From Neorhizobium galegae bv. orientalis str. HAMBI 540 (lineage in GTDB: Bacteria; Pseudomonadota; Alphaproteobacteria; Rhizobiales; Rhizobiaceae): 64,000 nucleotides of DNA. The DNA lies in NCBI RefSeq assembly GCF_000731315.1, contig NZ_HG938354.1, positions 248,001 to 312,000 of the forward strand, given 5' to 3'. Below the pieces are notes generated by a model, which saw nothing but the letters and a program-made list of their open reading frames with translations, did no database searches and had not been told where the DNA came from. Made by a program: the position numbers and the translations under genes. Of this stretch, positions 31,386 to 39,113 are shown piece after piece. The stretch's first letter is position 1; each line of letters opens with the position of its first letter.

Positions 31386-32384
31386 TCAGAACTCCGCGTG
31401 CATTTCGCGAAACAGCCGTGGGGCGATGCCGAAGCGGCGTTCGAAGGCTTCGGAGAAGCGTGTCGCCGGCGAAAGGCCGACCTGGGTTGCGACCGATTTC
31501 AGCGCAAGCCCGCGGCACAGCAGCATGCGGGCGGCATCAAGGCGCGCCGTCTCGACGAACCGGGCCGGCGTTTCGCCGATGGCCGCCACGAACTTGCGAT
31601 GAAATGTCCGCTCGCTCAGGCCGGCGCGATCGGCCAATACGGTAACATCCAGGGGTGAAGCGAGGTTTTCCAGTATCCAGGCGATCAACTCGGCGAAAGG
31701 GCTATCAGCTTTCACCTGCGCTTGAAGCAATGGGCTGAACTGGGATTGGTAACCGGGGCGTCGCGCGTAAAGCACGAGCCGTTTGGCGACCTCGCCGGCA
31801 ATGTCGGCGGACAGATCGTGCGCGACCATGGCGAGCGTCATGTCGATGCCGGTGGTCACCCCAGCCGAGGTCCACAGCCGGCCATCGACCACGTAGAGCG
31901 AATCCTCGTCGACGGTGACCGACGGATAGGCCGCGGCGAGCGGCGTGCAGGCATCCCAATGGGTGGCGACGCGATGCCCGTCCAGCAGTCCGAGCCTTGC
32001 AAGGACGATCACGCCGGAACAGACGGAGCCGAACCGTTGCCCCTTGCTCGCCATCTTCGGAAGCCATGCTGGCCAGGCCGGATCCGCAAGGACCGGCAAC
32101 AGGTGCTCGCGCTCGGCGCCGGCGACAAGGAGCGTATCGACCGCCTCGTGGGCGCGTTCTTTCAGGCTTTGCGTCTCGACGGTGACCCCGCCGCTGCTCG
32201 TCACCGGCCCGCCCGCCGCCGATACAAGGTCGATGGCATAAAACGGCGGTTTCTCACGCAACCCCAGAGATCGATTGGCGCTGGTGAAGACCGAAACCGG
32301 CCCCGACATGTCGAGAAGCTCGAAGCCGGGATAAACGACGAAAGCGACATGGTGCATTGGCGGAAAATGCCATTTATTTGTCAT
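31386..32384 (-). CDS. GlxA-family transcriptional regulator (DJ-1/PfpI-like domain + AraC HTH)
   Basis: A 332-residue protein. N-terminal DJ-1/PfpI-type domain (about 10-190; VAFVVYPGFELLDMSGPVSV, SVCSGVIVLARLGLLDGHRV with the nucleophile-elbow Cys, THWDACTPL) joined to a C-terminal AraC DNA-binding domain (about 235-330; GLSERTFHRKFVAAIGETPA and VGLSPATRFSEAFERRFG). Start at ATG 32384, inside an inverted repeat. Such regulators often control catabolism of amines, amino acids or detoxification genes. Its target here is not evident. Confidence 0.94.
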   Translation of the reverse strand: MTNKWHFPPMHHVAFVVYPGFELLDMSGPVSVFTSANRSLGLREKPPFYAIDLVSAAGGPVTSSGGVTVETQSLKERAHEAVDTLLVAGAEREHLLPVLADPAWPAWLPKMASKGQRFGSVCSGVIVLARLGLLDGHRVATHWDACTPLAAAYPSVTVDEDSLYVVDGRLWTSAGVTTGIDMTLAMVAHDLSADIAGEVAKRLVLYARRPGYQSQFSPLLQAQVKADSPFAELIAWILENLASPLDVTVLADRAGLSERTFHRKFVAAIGETPARFVETARLDAARMLLCRGLALKSVATQVGLSPATRFSEAFERRFGIAPRLFREMHAEF

Positions 32385-32391
32385 TTCCGCC
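32359..32391. promoter_or_regulatory. Inverted repeat over the start codon of the GlxA-type regulator
   Basis: GGCGGAAAATG (32359-32369) and CATTTCCGCC (32382-32391) pair with one bulge. It could act as an autoregulatory DNA site or as a hairpin that hides the start codon. The scrap at 29132-29180 keeps a similar layout, partly because it encodes a homologous N-terminus. Confidence 0.35.
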
Positions 32392-32464
32392 AGAGATGCG
32401 TCTCAATCTTTCCGAAGGCTGGCGCGACCAATGTCGAAGGTCGTGCACGGGCGTGCAGCGCGGC

Positions 32465-32923
32465 TTAGGAGCTCGCAAACCGGGTTAGGGAAGTTTCGCC
32501 CACCCAATCCAGTTCTCGCGGCTCATAGCGGACAGTGCGGATCGCAAAGGAAAGAGGGTTTAGTCCGTAGCACGTCGAGAAGGTATCTCCCGGCGCGATG
32601 ACTTCATCACTCGTATGGGACGCCCTGTAAACGATCGACTTGCGTTGCTTGGCAACTAGGCTGAATGAGACAGTCTGAAGGGCCGTGTCCGCATGATTGG
32701 TAATCCGGACCGAGATCGGCATATCCGGATTTGGACACAACTGAGGATCGGGGTTCGCATTGATAGAGACGGATTGGTTCGAGGGCTCCTGCTCGCTTTT
32801 ACGATCCGTGACGAGCCAAAGTCCGACCCAGGCAACGGCGAGCGAAGCGACCACAACGGCGCCGGCTCTGCGCGAAAACAAGAAAGTTATCAAAACTATC
32901 GCGCCGCCGATCAGCCAACCCAT
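32465..32923 (-). CDS. Hypothetical protein with N-terminal membrane anchor
   Basis: A 152-residue protein I do not recognise. Start ATG at 32923 with AGAGG upstream. Two adjacent hydrophobic stretches (MGWLIGGAIVLITFLF and GAVVVASLAVAWVGLWLV, about residues 1-43) anchor it, followed by an extracytoplasmic domain with NPDMPISVRITNHADTALQTV and APGDTFSTCYGLNPL, suggesting a beta-sandwich. Two Cys (LCPNP and TCYGL) could form a disulfide. An in-frame upstream ATG at 33139 would add 72 residues of low-quality sequence that itself looks like a separate signal peptide. Confidence 0.6.
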   Translation of the reverse strand: MGWLIGGAIVLITFLFSRRAGAVVVASLAVAWVGLWLVTDRKSEQEPSNQSVSINANPDPQLCPNPDMPISVRITNHADTALQTVSFSLVAKQRKSIVYRASHTSDEVIAPGDTFSTCYGLNPLSFAIRTVRYEPRELDWVGETSLTRFASS

Positions 32924-33173
32924 TATGGCCTCTGCACGTTGTGGCTGATGATTGTCTTCATCGCCCCTACGTAGGCTTGAAGCAGATGCAACGCAATGGA
33001 AGGAATTGACGCATTTGAGGAAGGCGGTCGCGAAAGCATGTCCGGAGGGCGACGAGCACGCTTTCGCGGGGAAGGTCGGCAGGATGGAGGAGAACAGCGC
33101 GCCGATCGCCAGGGCGATAAACGCAGCGCCGTGCCACATTCATAAGCCAATCGCTTCGGTGAACTCACAGAGG

Positions 33174-33863
33174 CTACACTTCGTAGGCAGGCTGGGCGAA
33201 TGTGCTTGCGCGCGTCCATAGCCACATCGAAAGACAAATCAACGCGGCTGCCAGGCCTGCCAGGCCGAGGTCAAGCGCTAGTTCCGGTACGAAAGCGCGA
33301 AGTGCAATCGGCATCGCACTTAGGAAATAGAGCGCAAGTGGAATCCGGGGTACGTCCTTTGCGATCACAAGCGAGATTACAAACGCAAATGTCCCGAAGA
33401 GAAACAGCAATGAACTCGCCACGAGGACCAGCCCGAGGGGTCCCGCCTGAAGCTCAACGACGGTTGCCATTGGAAGTTTGGAAAATACCAGATTGATGAC
33501 GACTTCCACACCTTCCAGGCTCGCAAGGGCCGCGAAGTTGAGAACGAAGGCAATCAGCCCAAACAGGCCGGTACGGCGGCCGACGGATAGAAACAAACCG
33601 ACGATCAGTCCAAGCGCCAGAATTTCGGCAAGGGGTGCGAGAATTTGGGTGAAATTGGTGGTCGCGATCAATCCGCTACGCTTGGCCGCATTGATCAGCA
33701 GTATGATTGCACTTCCTACTCCACAGACAGCTGCGACGCGGTAAAGGATACCGTCTGAGGCGCCGGACATCGCCGAAAATGGCCGGAACCTTGTGGTGGA
33801 GCTGGAGACTGCGAGGTTGCTGGATGGCGTAGCCGATAAAGCAGGGGCGTTTTTCGCGAGCAT
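33174..33863 (-). CDS. Hypothetical multi-pass membrane protein
   Basis: A 229-residue protein with about six or seven hydrophobic segments after a Ser-rich N-terminus (residues 1-40). Start ATG at 33863 with GGAGG upstream. No functional motif is recognised. It is transcribed divergently from a TetR regulator, and a pair of 17-bp palindromes lies between them (33927-33943, 33959-33975), so this protein is probably the regulator's target. Confidence 0.75.
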   Translation of the reverse strand: MLAKNAPALSATPSSNLAVSSSTTRFRPFSAMSGASDGILYRVAAVCGVGSAIILLINAAKRSGLIATTNFTQILAPLAEILALGLIVGLFLSVGRRTGLFGLIAFVLNFAALASLEGVEVVINLVFSKLPMATVVELQAGPLGLVLVASSLLFLFGTFAFVISLVIAKDVPRIPLALYFLSAMPIALRAFVPELALDLGLAGLAAALICLSMWLWTRASTFAQPAYEV

Positions 33864-33926
33864 GATGTTTCCTCCATCCGGGAAAGTAGAGAGTTGCGAG
33901 GATCGCAAGGTGTTCCAATTCCCGTT

Positions 33927-33943
33927 TGTAATCACTGCTTACA
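33927..33943. promoter_or_regulatory. TetR operator candidate, copy 1
   Basis: TGTAATCACTGCTTACA, a palindrome with TGTAA/TTACA arms, in the divergent promoter region. The second copy at 33959-33975 is 32 bp away centre to centre (three helical turns) and matches in inverted orientation at 15 of 17 positions. Confidence 0.7.
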
Positions 33944-33958
33944 TTCATTTGTGAAGAG

Positions 33959-33975
33959 TGTAAACAGCGATTACA
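33959..33975. promoter_or_regulatory. TetR operator candidate, copy 2
   Basis: TGTAAACAGCGATTACA, the partner of the site at 33927. Both lie between the membrane-protein gene and the TetR gene and probably serve both promoters. Confidence 0.7.
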
Positions 33976-34026
33976 TTTCTCATGCCGTTGTGATACCGAA
34001 TGCCATCCAACCGAACGGAAACACCC

Positions 34027-34686
34027 ATGAGCGAAGACCAGGGCAAAGATCGCCCAAGCTATCATCACGGAAATCTCCGGCAGGCGCTGATCGATGCGGC
34101 TGTTCAACTTGTCGAGGAGGACGGCCCCGCCAACGTAAGTGTTCGAGAAGTAGCAAAACGGGCTGGCGTTTCCCCAGGTGCCCCTTTCCGGCACTTCAGC
34201 AACAAGACCGCTTTGATGACAGCTGTTGCTGAGCAGGCGATGGCGCGTTTTAGGCTGGAGATCGTCAGCGCGGTGGAGGCAGTTATCACTGACGATCCGG
34301 TTGATCGGTTTGCAGCGGTGGGAGTGGCCTATCTGCGATGGGCTATTCGAAACCCGACACACTTCCAGATCATCTCGACGCGGAGCCTGATTGATTGGGA
34401 AAATTCTGAATCTCTACGCCGGGACAACGACGCCGTGCGTCTGCTTGTCGAGGGAGCGATGCTGGAGGCCAGGCGGCGAAATTTGCTTCAGTCAAACGAC
34501 ATCATGGAAACACAAATTGCCGCAAGGGCGCTCGTTTACGGGCTTGCCCGTATGTACATCGATGGTCATTTCGCGCAGTGGGCAATGCCTGGACAGACGG
34601 CAGAAGATACTGTCCAGACGGTCCTAAAGAACTATATTTCGTCAATCAGGAGCGGCCCAATCACACTGCCAGAGGAGACGATCTGA
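34027..34686 (+). CDS. TetR-family transcriptional regulator
   Basis: A 219-residue repressor. Typical N-terminal HTH (about residues 12-58: LIDAAVQLVEEDGPANVSVR, EVAKRAGVSPGAPFRHFSNK) and a C-terminal ligand domain with YLRWAIRNPTHFQIIS, as in the TetR WHG-type group. Start ATG at 34027; an ATG at 34000 would add nine residues. It is divergent from the membrane-protein gene at 33174-33863 and flanked by twin operator-like palindromes, the standard local-repressor layout. Confidence 0.92.
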   Translation: MSEDQGKDRPSYHHGNLRQALIDAAVQLVEEDGPANVSVREVAKRAGVSPGAPFRHFSNKTALMTAVAEQAMARFRLEIVSAVEAVITDDPVDRFAAVGVAYLRWAIRNPTHFQIISTRSLIDWENSESLRRDNDAVRLLVEGAMLEARRRNLLQSNDIMETQIAARALVYGLARMYIDGHFAQWAMPGQTAEDTVQTVLKNYISSIRSGPITLPEETI

Positions 34687-34771
34687 TCGCCGACCGGCCA
34701 TGGTGGTGGCCGTGGATGCGCAACCGCGAAGGAGCCATGGCGGTATCGCCACCTGACCGACAATGCAAGAC

Positions 34772-36337
34772 TCACGACGCGGCGGCGTAGCGGCTGCGGC
34801 CGGTCTTTTTTGCCTCATAAAGAGCAAGATCGGCTCGGCGCATCAAAGCGTCTGTCGACTTCGCGTCATGGGGGTATCTTGCCAGACCGATAGAAATCCC
34901 GACCTCCAGCATTTGGCCGTCAACGACAATCGGATTGACCATTGCCTTCAACAGGCTTTCAGCCGCGCTGGCGGGATCGCGTTGTCTTGATGAGTGCTTG
35001 AACAGAACGACAAACTCATCTCCACCGACACGCGCAAGCAAATGCTGCTCGTCCAGAACCGAGCGGAAGCGTTGCGCCACCGCGTGGAGAAGAGCATCTC
35101 CGATCGCATGCCCATGCGTGTCGTTAATCTCCTTGAAACGATCGAGATCGACCCACAGTAGCCCAAACTCCTGATTGGACAGCGCCTCTTTTCGCAGCTC
35201 GGCATTTAACAGCCTGCGATTCGGAAGTCCCGTCAACTCGTCATGGTTGGCGAGGTAGTCCAAGCGATCACGAGCACGTTTATGATCGCCAATATCGCGA
35301 ACTTCGACGAGATGTCGCAACGTGTCTCCGGACAGGATCGGTGTTGTGTTGAGCGCAACGTCCACCCGCACCCCATTGGCCGTCCTTAGTTGCCCCTCGG
35401 TCTCGTAAAGGCGAGGTATCTGAGGATTGACGCATGCCGGGAGTTCAAAAAAGTCGGCAACGGCACGACCTTCGATACTCGACCCTTCACAGCCCACGAG
35501 CCGCTCGAATGCCTTGTTTGCCGAGATGATCTCATCATCCTGACAAACAAGGATGCCGATCTGTGCGGCCTCAAGAATGCATCGCATCTGTTGGGCATCG
35601 GCGGTCGCGTCGTGAGCACGTCGATCAAACATAACCGTCACCAGACTGAAGACCACGATCAATGTTGTGACCACGGCAACGGAGAGCCCGAGGAGAAATT
35701 CCGACAGGTTCCCATCCGCAACGCGAAGAGACGGGTCTGTCTTAAGAAGGGCGGCACTCATCGCGGTGAAATGCAGTGTGCAGATAGCTGCACCGAATAA
35801 GGTTCCCGCGGCAAGGCGAGATCCGACCGAGACACGTCGACGCCCAACGAATGTCGCAGCGATCACCAGCAGGCTGCCCGCGCAGAGCGAAAGCGCAACG
35901 AGAGGCAAATGCCACTCGAAAGTGCCGGCAAATAGCAGAGCCCTCATGCCGATGAAGTGCATGGTGCCAATTGCGGCGCTGAGAAGAAGACCGCCCGCGA
36001 GAGCGTTGACAAGACTAGGCGACAGTAACAGGGGGGTTGCAGCTGCGGCAAAGGCAATTGCAAAAAAGGCCGACATTGCTGTGAGACCTACATCGTAGCT
36101 CACAAACGCAGCAGGTTGAAAACCCAGCATGGCGATGAAGTGCGTCGACCAAATTCCGCCACCCGCCGCGAAGGCAGCCACAAATACCCAAATGGTCTTC
36201 ATACGTCCATGTCGCGCTCTGGCATGGTCGAGGATGGTGAACAGTGCAAAACCCGAAAAGAGCGCGACGACAATCGCCAGGACGACAAGCGTCGGATTAT
36301 GATCGGTGCTGATGCAATCGAGTACACGAATGAACAT
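34772..36337 (-). CDS. MHYT-PAS-GGDEF diguanylate cyclase
   Basis: A 521-residue membrane sensor. An N-terminal MHYT domain of seven hydrophobic segments carries its three diagnostic motifs, THFIAM (65-70), MHFIGM (126-131) and LHFTAM (188-193), thought to bind copper or sense O2, CO or NO. A PAS-like domain (about 250-355) and GGDEF domain (about 356-521) follow; the active site GGDEF is at 438-442. The RxxD inhibitory site normally just upstream reads DEQH, so product inhibition is probably lost. Start at ATG 36337 (CGGAGT upstream); the upstream in-frame extension is rejected. It should make cyclic di-GMP. Confidence 0.94.
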   Translation of the reverse strand: MFIRVLDCISTDHNPTLVVLAIVVALFSGFALFTILDHARARHGRMKTIWVFVAAFAAGGGIWSTHFIAMLGFQPAAFVSYDVGLTAMSAFFAIAFAAAATPLLLSPSLVNALAGGLLLSAAIGTMHFIGMRALLFAGTFEWHLPLVALSLCAGSLLVIAATFVGRRRVSVGSRLAAGTLFGAAICTLHFTAMSAALLKTDPSLRVADGNLSEFLLGLSVAVVTTLIVVFSLVTVMFDRRAHDATADAQQMRCILEAAQIGILVCQDDEIISANKAFERLVGCEGSSIEGRAVADFFELPACVNPQIPRLYETEGQLRTANGVRVDVALNTTPILSGDTLRHLVEVRDIGDHKRARDRLDYLANHDELTGLPNRRLLNAELRKEALSNQEFGLLWVDLDRFKEINDTHGHAIGDALLHAVAQRFRSVLDEQHLLARVGGDEFVVLFKHSSRQRDPASAAESLLKAMVNPIVVDGQMLEVGISIGLARYPHDAKSTDALMRRADLALYEAKKTGRSRYAAAS

Positions 36338-36794
36338 GTGAAACTCCGCTACTGGCTGAAATCGACTGCTGAGCGGGAGCCATGTCTCACTCGAGATAGA
36401 AGGCACTCACGATCGGGGAATATGGCTACGCCGGGCAAACACTGTCGACCCAACGATCGGCGCGGCCCTTAATATTGCTTTAAGTTTATAGAGAGGTTTC
36501 TATCCATCTGGACGTAAGAGCCTGAAAAAATGGAGACACTCTTGCTCCAAACGGATCAGTATATCCTGTGGAGAAAGCCGGCCGCCTGCTGGTGTTGAGT
36601 TCCGGCGTCGCGTGACTCCTTTTCCGTTTGCAGCATTCCAGTTTCACTTGCGTCCAAGGCGCTCCCACAGCTTGATTGATCGGCACTGCGCGTGTTGTTC
36701 TGCCGCCGGGGCGGGCCGTCGGACTGTGCATAGACAGGGCGGGAAAGCTGGAGTATGGCGGGCGCAGGAGCCTTGTGAGCTGAAAGAAAAGACC
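36338..36794. other. Gene-free 457-bp divergent intergenic region
   Basis: It separates the leftward cyclase and the rightward hypothetical gene. Short open frames exist, but none has a plausible start site or recognisable product. An AT-rich patch around 36470-36495 may hold a promoter. Confidence 0.4.
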
Positions 36795-37607
36795 GTGACA
36801 GACCTGAATCAAGTCTTGCCTGACCGGAAAATACGGATTCGCAAGACGGGGGTATGGCCGGGTGTGTTTTTCTATCTCGGGGGGCTGATGATCCTGGCGG
36901 TGGCGGGGTTTATCGGGGTGTGGCAGGCGCCGGGCGTGGTCAATGACTGGCTGGTGGCAAGCGATCCAGTGGCGGTGCCCGACGCGACGATCACCGATGG
37001 GGAATGCCGTGCGCGGCGGGTGGTGTTCGTCGAGTGCTCAGCCCATATCACCTATGAAATCGAGGGCAAGAGCCTGGAACACGATATCGAATTGATGTTC
37101 GTGGATTTCAACACGGGCGACTACGAAGTCGACGTGGTGCGTTCGGCATCGCAGCCCAATCGAGCGGCGCTGTCGCTGGGGCTGGACATGCTGTGGAACC
37201 GTACGCTCGTGGACAGTACCCTGGTGCTGGCGATCGCGGCAGGAGGGATCGCCCTGTTCGCGGGGGGCATCAAGAGCGATCGCAGTCGCCGGTTAGCGCG
37301 ACGGGAATCGAAGCTGGATCTTCGGGAAGTCAAAGTGGCCCAAATAAGCCCTGTCTTGGGCGGCAAATATGTTCAGTTCCAATATGGCGTTGACCGCAAG
37401 GGCGGGCCGCTGCTGGCGATGTCGCGCTTTGGTGGGAAGGAAGAGCCCTATTGGATCGACGGGCAGCGCGGGATGGCGCTGGCGGCGCTGCCGGAAGGGG
37501 CGAGCGTGCCCGTATTGCTCGACGCGGAACTCAAGCGGCTCGACGCCTCGCCGCCGGAGATTGCGACGATTGCGGTGCGGTTGAAGCGAATAATGGCTGG
37601 GGCTTGA
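36795..37607 (+). CDS. Hypothetical membrane protein
   Basis: A 270-residue protein I do not recognise. GTG start at 36795 (VTDLNQVLPDRKIRIRKTG); the Shine-Dalgarno is weak. One hydrophobic segment at about 21-44 (GVFFYLGGLMILAVAGFIGV) and a second at about 132-155 (TLVLAIAAGGIALFAGGI) enclose an external domain with two Cys (DGECRAR, VECSAH). A cytoplasmic domain of about 110 residues follows, with WIDGQRGMALAALPEGASVP. Shape suggests a membrane-bound DUF-type protein widespread in alphaproteobacteria; function unknown. The longer frame starting at 36612 is rejected. Confidence 0.7.
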   Translation: MTDLNQVLPDRKIRIRKTGVWPGVFFYLGGLMILAVAGFIGVWQAPGVVNDWLVASDPVAVPDATITDGECRARRVVFVECSAHITYEIEGKSLEHDIELMFVDFNTGDYEVDVVRSASQPNRAALSLGLDMLWNRTLVDSTLVLAIAAGGIALFAGGIKSDRSRRLARRESKLDLREVKVAQISPVLGGKYVQFQYGVDRKGGPLLAMSRFGGKEEPYWIDGQRGMALAALPEGASVPVLLDAELKRLDASPPEIATIAVRLKRIMAGA

Positions 37608-37995
37608 GGAGAACCCTTCTCCGTGCGCATCACGTCCGGTTCAAGATGTTGAGCCGACGCCCAAAGATTATGGTCTCGACGCGCTCGAGGGAGGTCCGTC
37701 TCGACATCGTTCCGGCGGAAGGCTCCGGTTGCATCGACGTGGAGACATCGCGAATATATTCGGACCTGGAATAGTCGACTGTTTCGTCTGTGACAAAGCT
37801 CTCACCCATGGCCCAGCGGGAATGGGATGTCGTGCATCTGGTTGGGCATCAGCTGGTTGATCTGTCAGGGGCGTTGGTGAGCGCGGGGCGGCGTTTCCAC
37901 TGCCGCGCGGCCTGCGGCGCTATATCGGTTTCGCAGTTCTAGTATAGCCCTGTTACCATTCTGCGGTTGGAAGAGGCCAGGCACCGGATTGATCT

Positions 37996-38009
37996 CCAAA
38001 ACGTTTTGG
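37996..38009. promoter_or_regulatory. LacI-type operator, copy 1
   Basis: CCAAAACGTTTTGG, a perfect 14-bp palindrome with the central CG typical of LacI/GalR sites, 53 bp before the lacI-type start. The second copy lies 21 bp away centre to centre (two helical turns). Confidence 0.8.
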
Positions 38010-38015
38010 TTGACT

Positions 38016-38031
38016 CCCAAAACGTTTTGGG
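38016..38031. promoter_or_regulatory. LacI-type operator, copy 2
   Basis: CCCAAAACGTTTTGGG, a perfect 16-bp palindrome, 30 bp before the regulator start. With copy 1 it forms a same-face tandem site for cooperative autoregulation. Confidence 0.8.
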
Positions 38032-38061
38032 GAATGTTTATTTCAATTCGGGAGGAAGATC

Positions 38062-39072
38062 TTGGCCAATCTGAAACAGCTGGCACATTCGCTCGGACTG
38101 TCGATTACCACGGTGTCCCGAGCACTTGATGGTTATTCCGACGTGTCCGCGGCCACCCGTGAGCGGGTTCGCGAGGCAGCAGAGGCTGCAGGTTATCGGC
38201 CGAATGCCTCCGCTCGGCGGTTGCGCAAGCAGCGCGCTGAACTGGTCGCCGTGACGCTGCCGAGTGATCCTGGCCACGTCGGCCCCCCTCATTTCCTCGA
38301 CATGTTGTCGGGCTGCGCCGAACATCTCGCCGCGGCCGGTCTCAATCTCGTCATCGCGCCTGTGCCGCGGGGTGTCAGCGAACTTGAAATATGCCAGCGC
38401 TTCGTCGATGGGCGCCGCGTCGACGCCATGCTGCTGGTCCGCACCAAACGCAAGGACGAGCGCGTCGAATACCTCCAGTCGCGGGGCATTCCCTTCGTCA
38501 CCAACGGCCGCACCGAAAGCTTGATCCCCCATCCGTTCATCGACGGCGATGGTTTTGCCGGGTTCCGCGCCGCAACGCTGCGCTTCCATGCAGCGGGGCA
38601 TCGGCGCATCGGCCATATCGCCGGGCCGCAGGAATATTACTTCGCGCATGTCCGTCGCCGCGGTTGGCAGGCGGCGATGGAGGAATGCGGGCTTGCGATT
38701 GATCTCTGCGCCGAAGGGGCGCCGCTCGAACAGGGCGGTTATCTCGCAGCCCTGGAACTGCTGCGCCAGCCGTCGCGTCCAACCGCCCTCGTCTGCGCCA
38801 CCGACGAAATGGCGATCGGAGCGTTGCGGGCGCTGCGCGAGGTCGACGGCGGCAACCAGATCAGCATCGTCGGGCATGACGACCTGTCGATGGGCGCCTT
38901 CACCAGCCCACCGCTCTCGACCATGCGCATGACCGGCGAGAACCTCGGCGCGACCTTCGCCTCGCTGCTCCTGCGCGCTATCGCCGGAGAGCCCGCCGAA
39001 GACCTTCAGGAGCTTCACGCGATCGAATTCGTCGACCGCGACAGCCACCGCCGCCCGCCCGTGGCCGCATAG
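38062..39072 (+). CDS. LacI-family transcriptional regulator
   Basis: A 336-residue repressor: N-terminal LacI HTH with hinge (MANLKQLAHSLGLSITTVSR, then ALDGYSDVSAATRERVREA), followed by a periplasmic-binding-protein-like effector domain (residues about 60-330, with GHRRIGHIAGPQEYYFAHVR, PTALVCATDEMAIGALRAL and VGHDDLSMGAFTSPPLST). Start is TTG at 38062 with GGGAGGAAGAT just upstream. Two perfect operators precede it, so it represses its own gene and, by read-through, the ABC importer and glycosidase downstream. The inducer is probably the imported glycoside. Confidence 0.94.
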   Translation: MANLKQLAHSLGLSITTVSRALDGYSDVSAATRERVREAAEAAGYRPNASARRLRKQRAELVAVTLPSDPGHVGPPHFLDMLSGCAEHLAAAGLNLVIAPVPRGVSELEICQRFVDGRRVDAMLLVRTKRKDERVEYLQSRGIPFVTNGRTESLIPHPFIDGDGFAGFRAATLRFHAAGHRRIGHIAGPQEYYFAHVRRRGWQAAMEECGLAIDLCAEGAPLEQGGYLAALELLRQPSRPTALVCATDEMAIGALRALREVDGGNQISIVGHDDLSMGAFTSPPLSTMRMTGENLGATFASLLLRAIAGEPAEDLQELHAIEFVDRDSHRRPPVAA

Positions 39073-39113
39073 ACAGCAGTGCATTCACGACAAAGAAAAT
39101 GAAGGAGGAGAAG

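Larger units (their letters stand above)
37608..38061 (+). other. 454-bp gene-free stretch with twin LacI operators at its right end
   Basis: Apart from the two palindromes at 37996-38031, no gene is supported. The open frames here lack start signals and resemble nothing known. Confidence 0.5.

Noticed and set aside
32924..33139. 72-residue extension of the hypothetical protein at 32465-32923, looking like a signal peptide
   Set aside because: The internal ATG at 32923 has a better ribosome binding site and starts directly with the membrane anchor. The extension could be a decayed secreted peptide, but nothing supports it.
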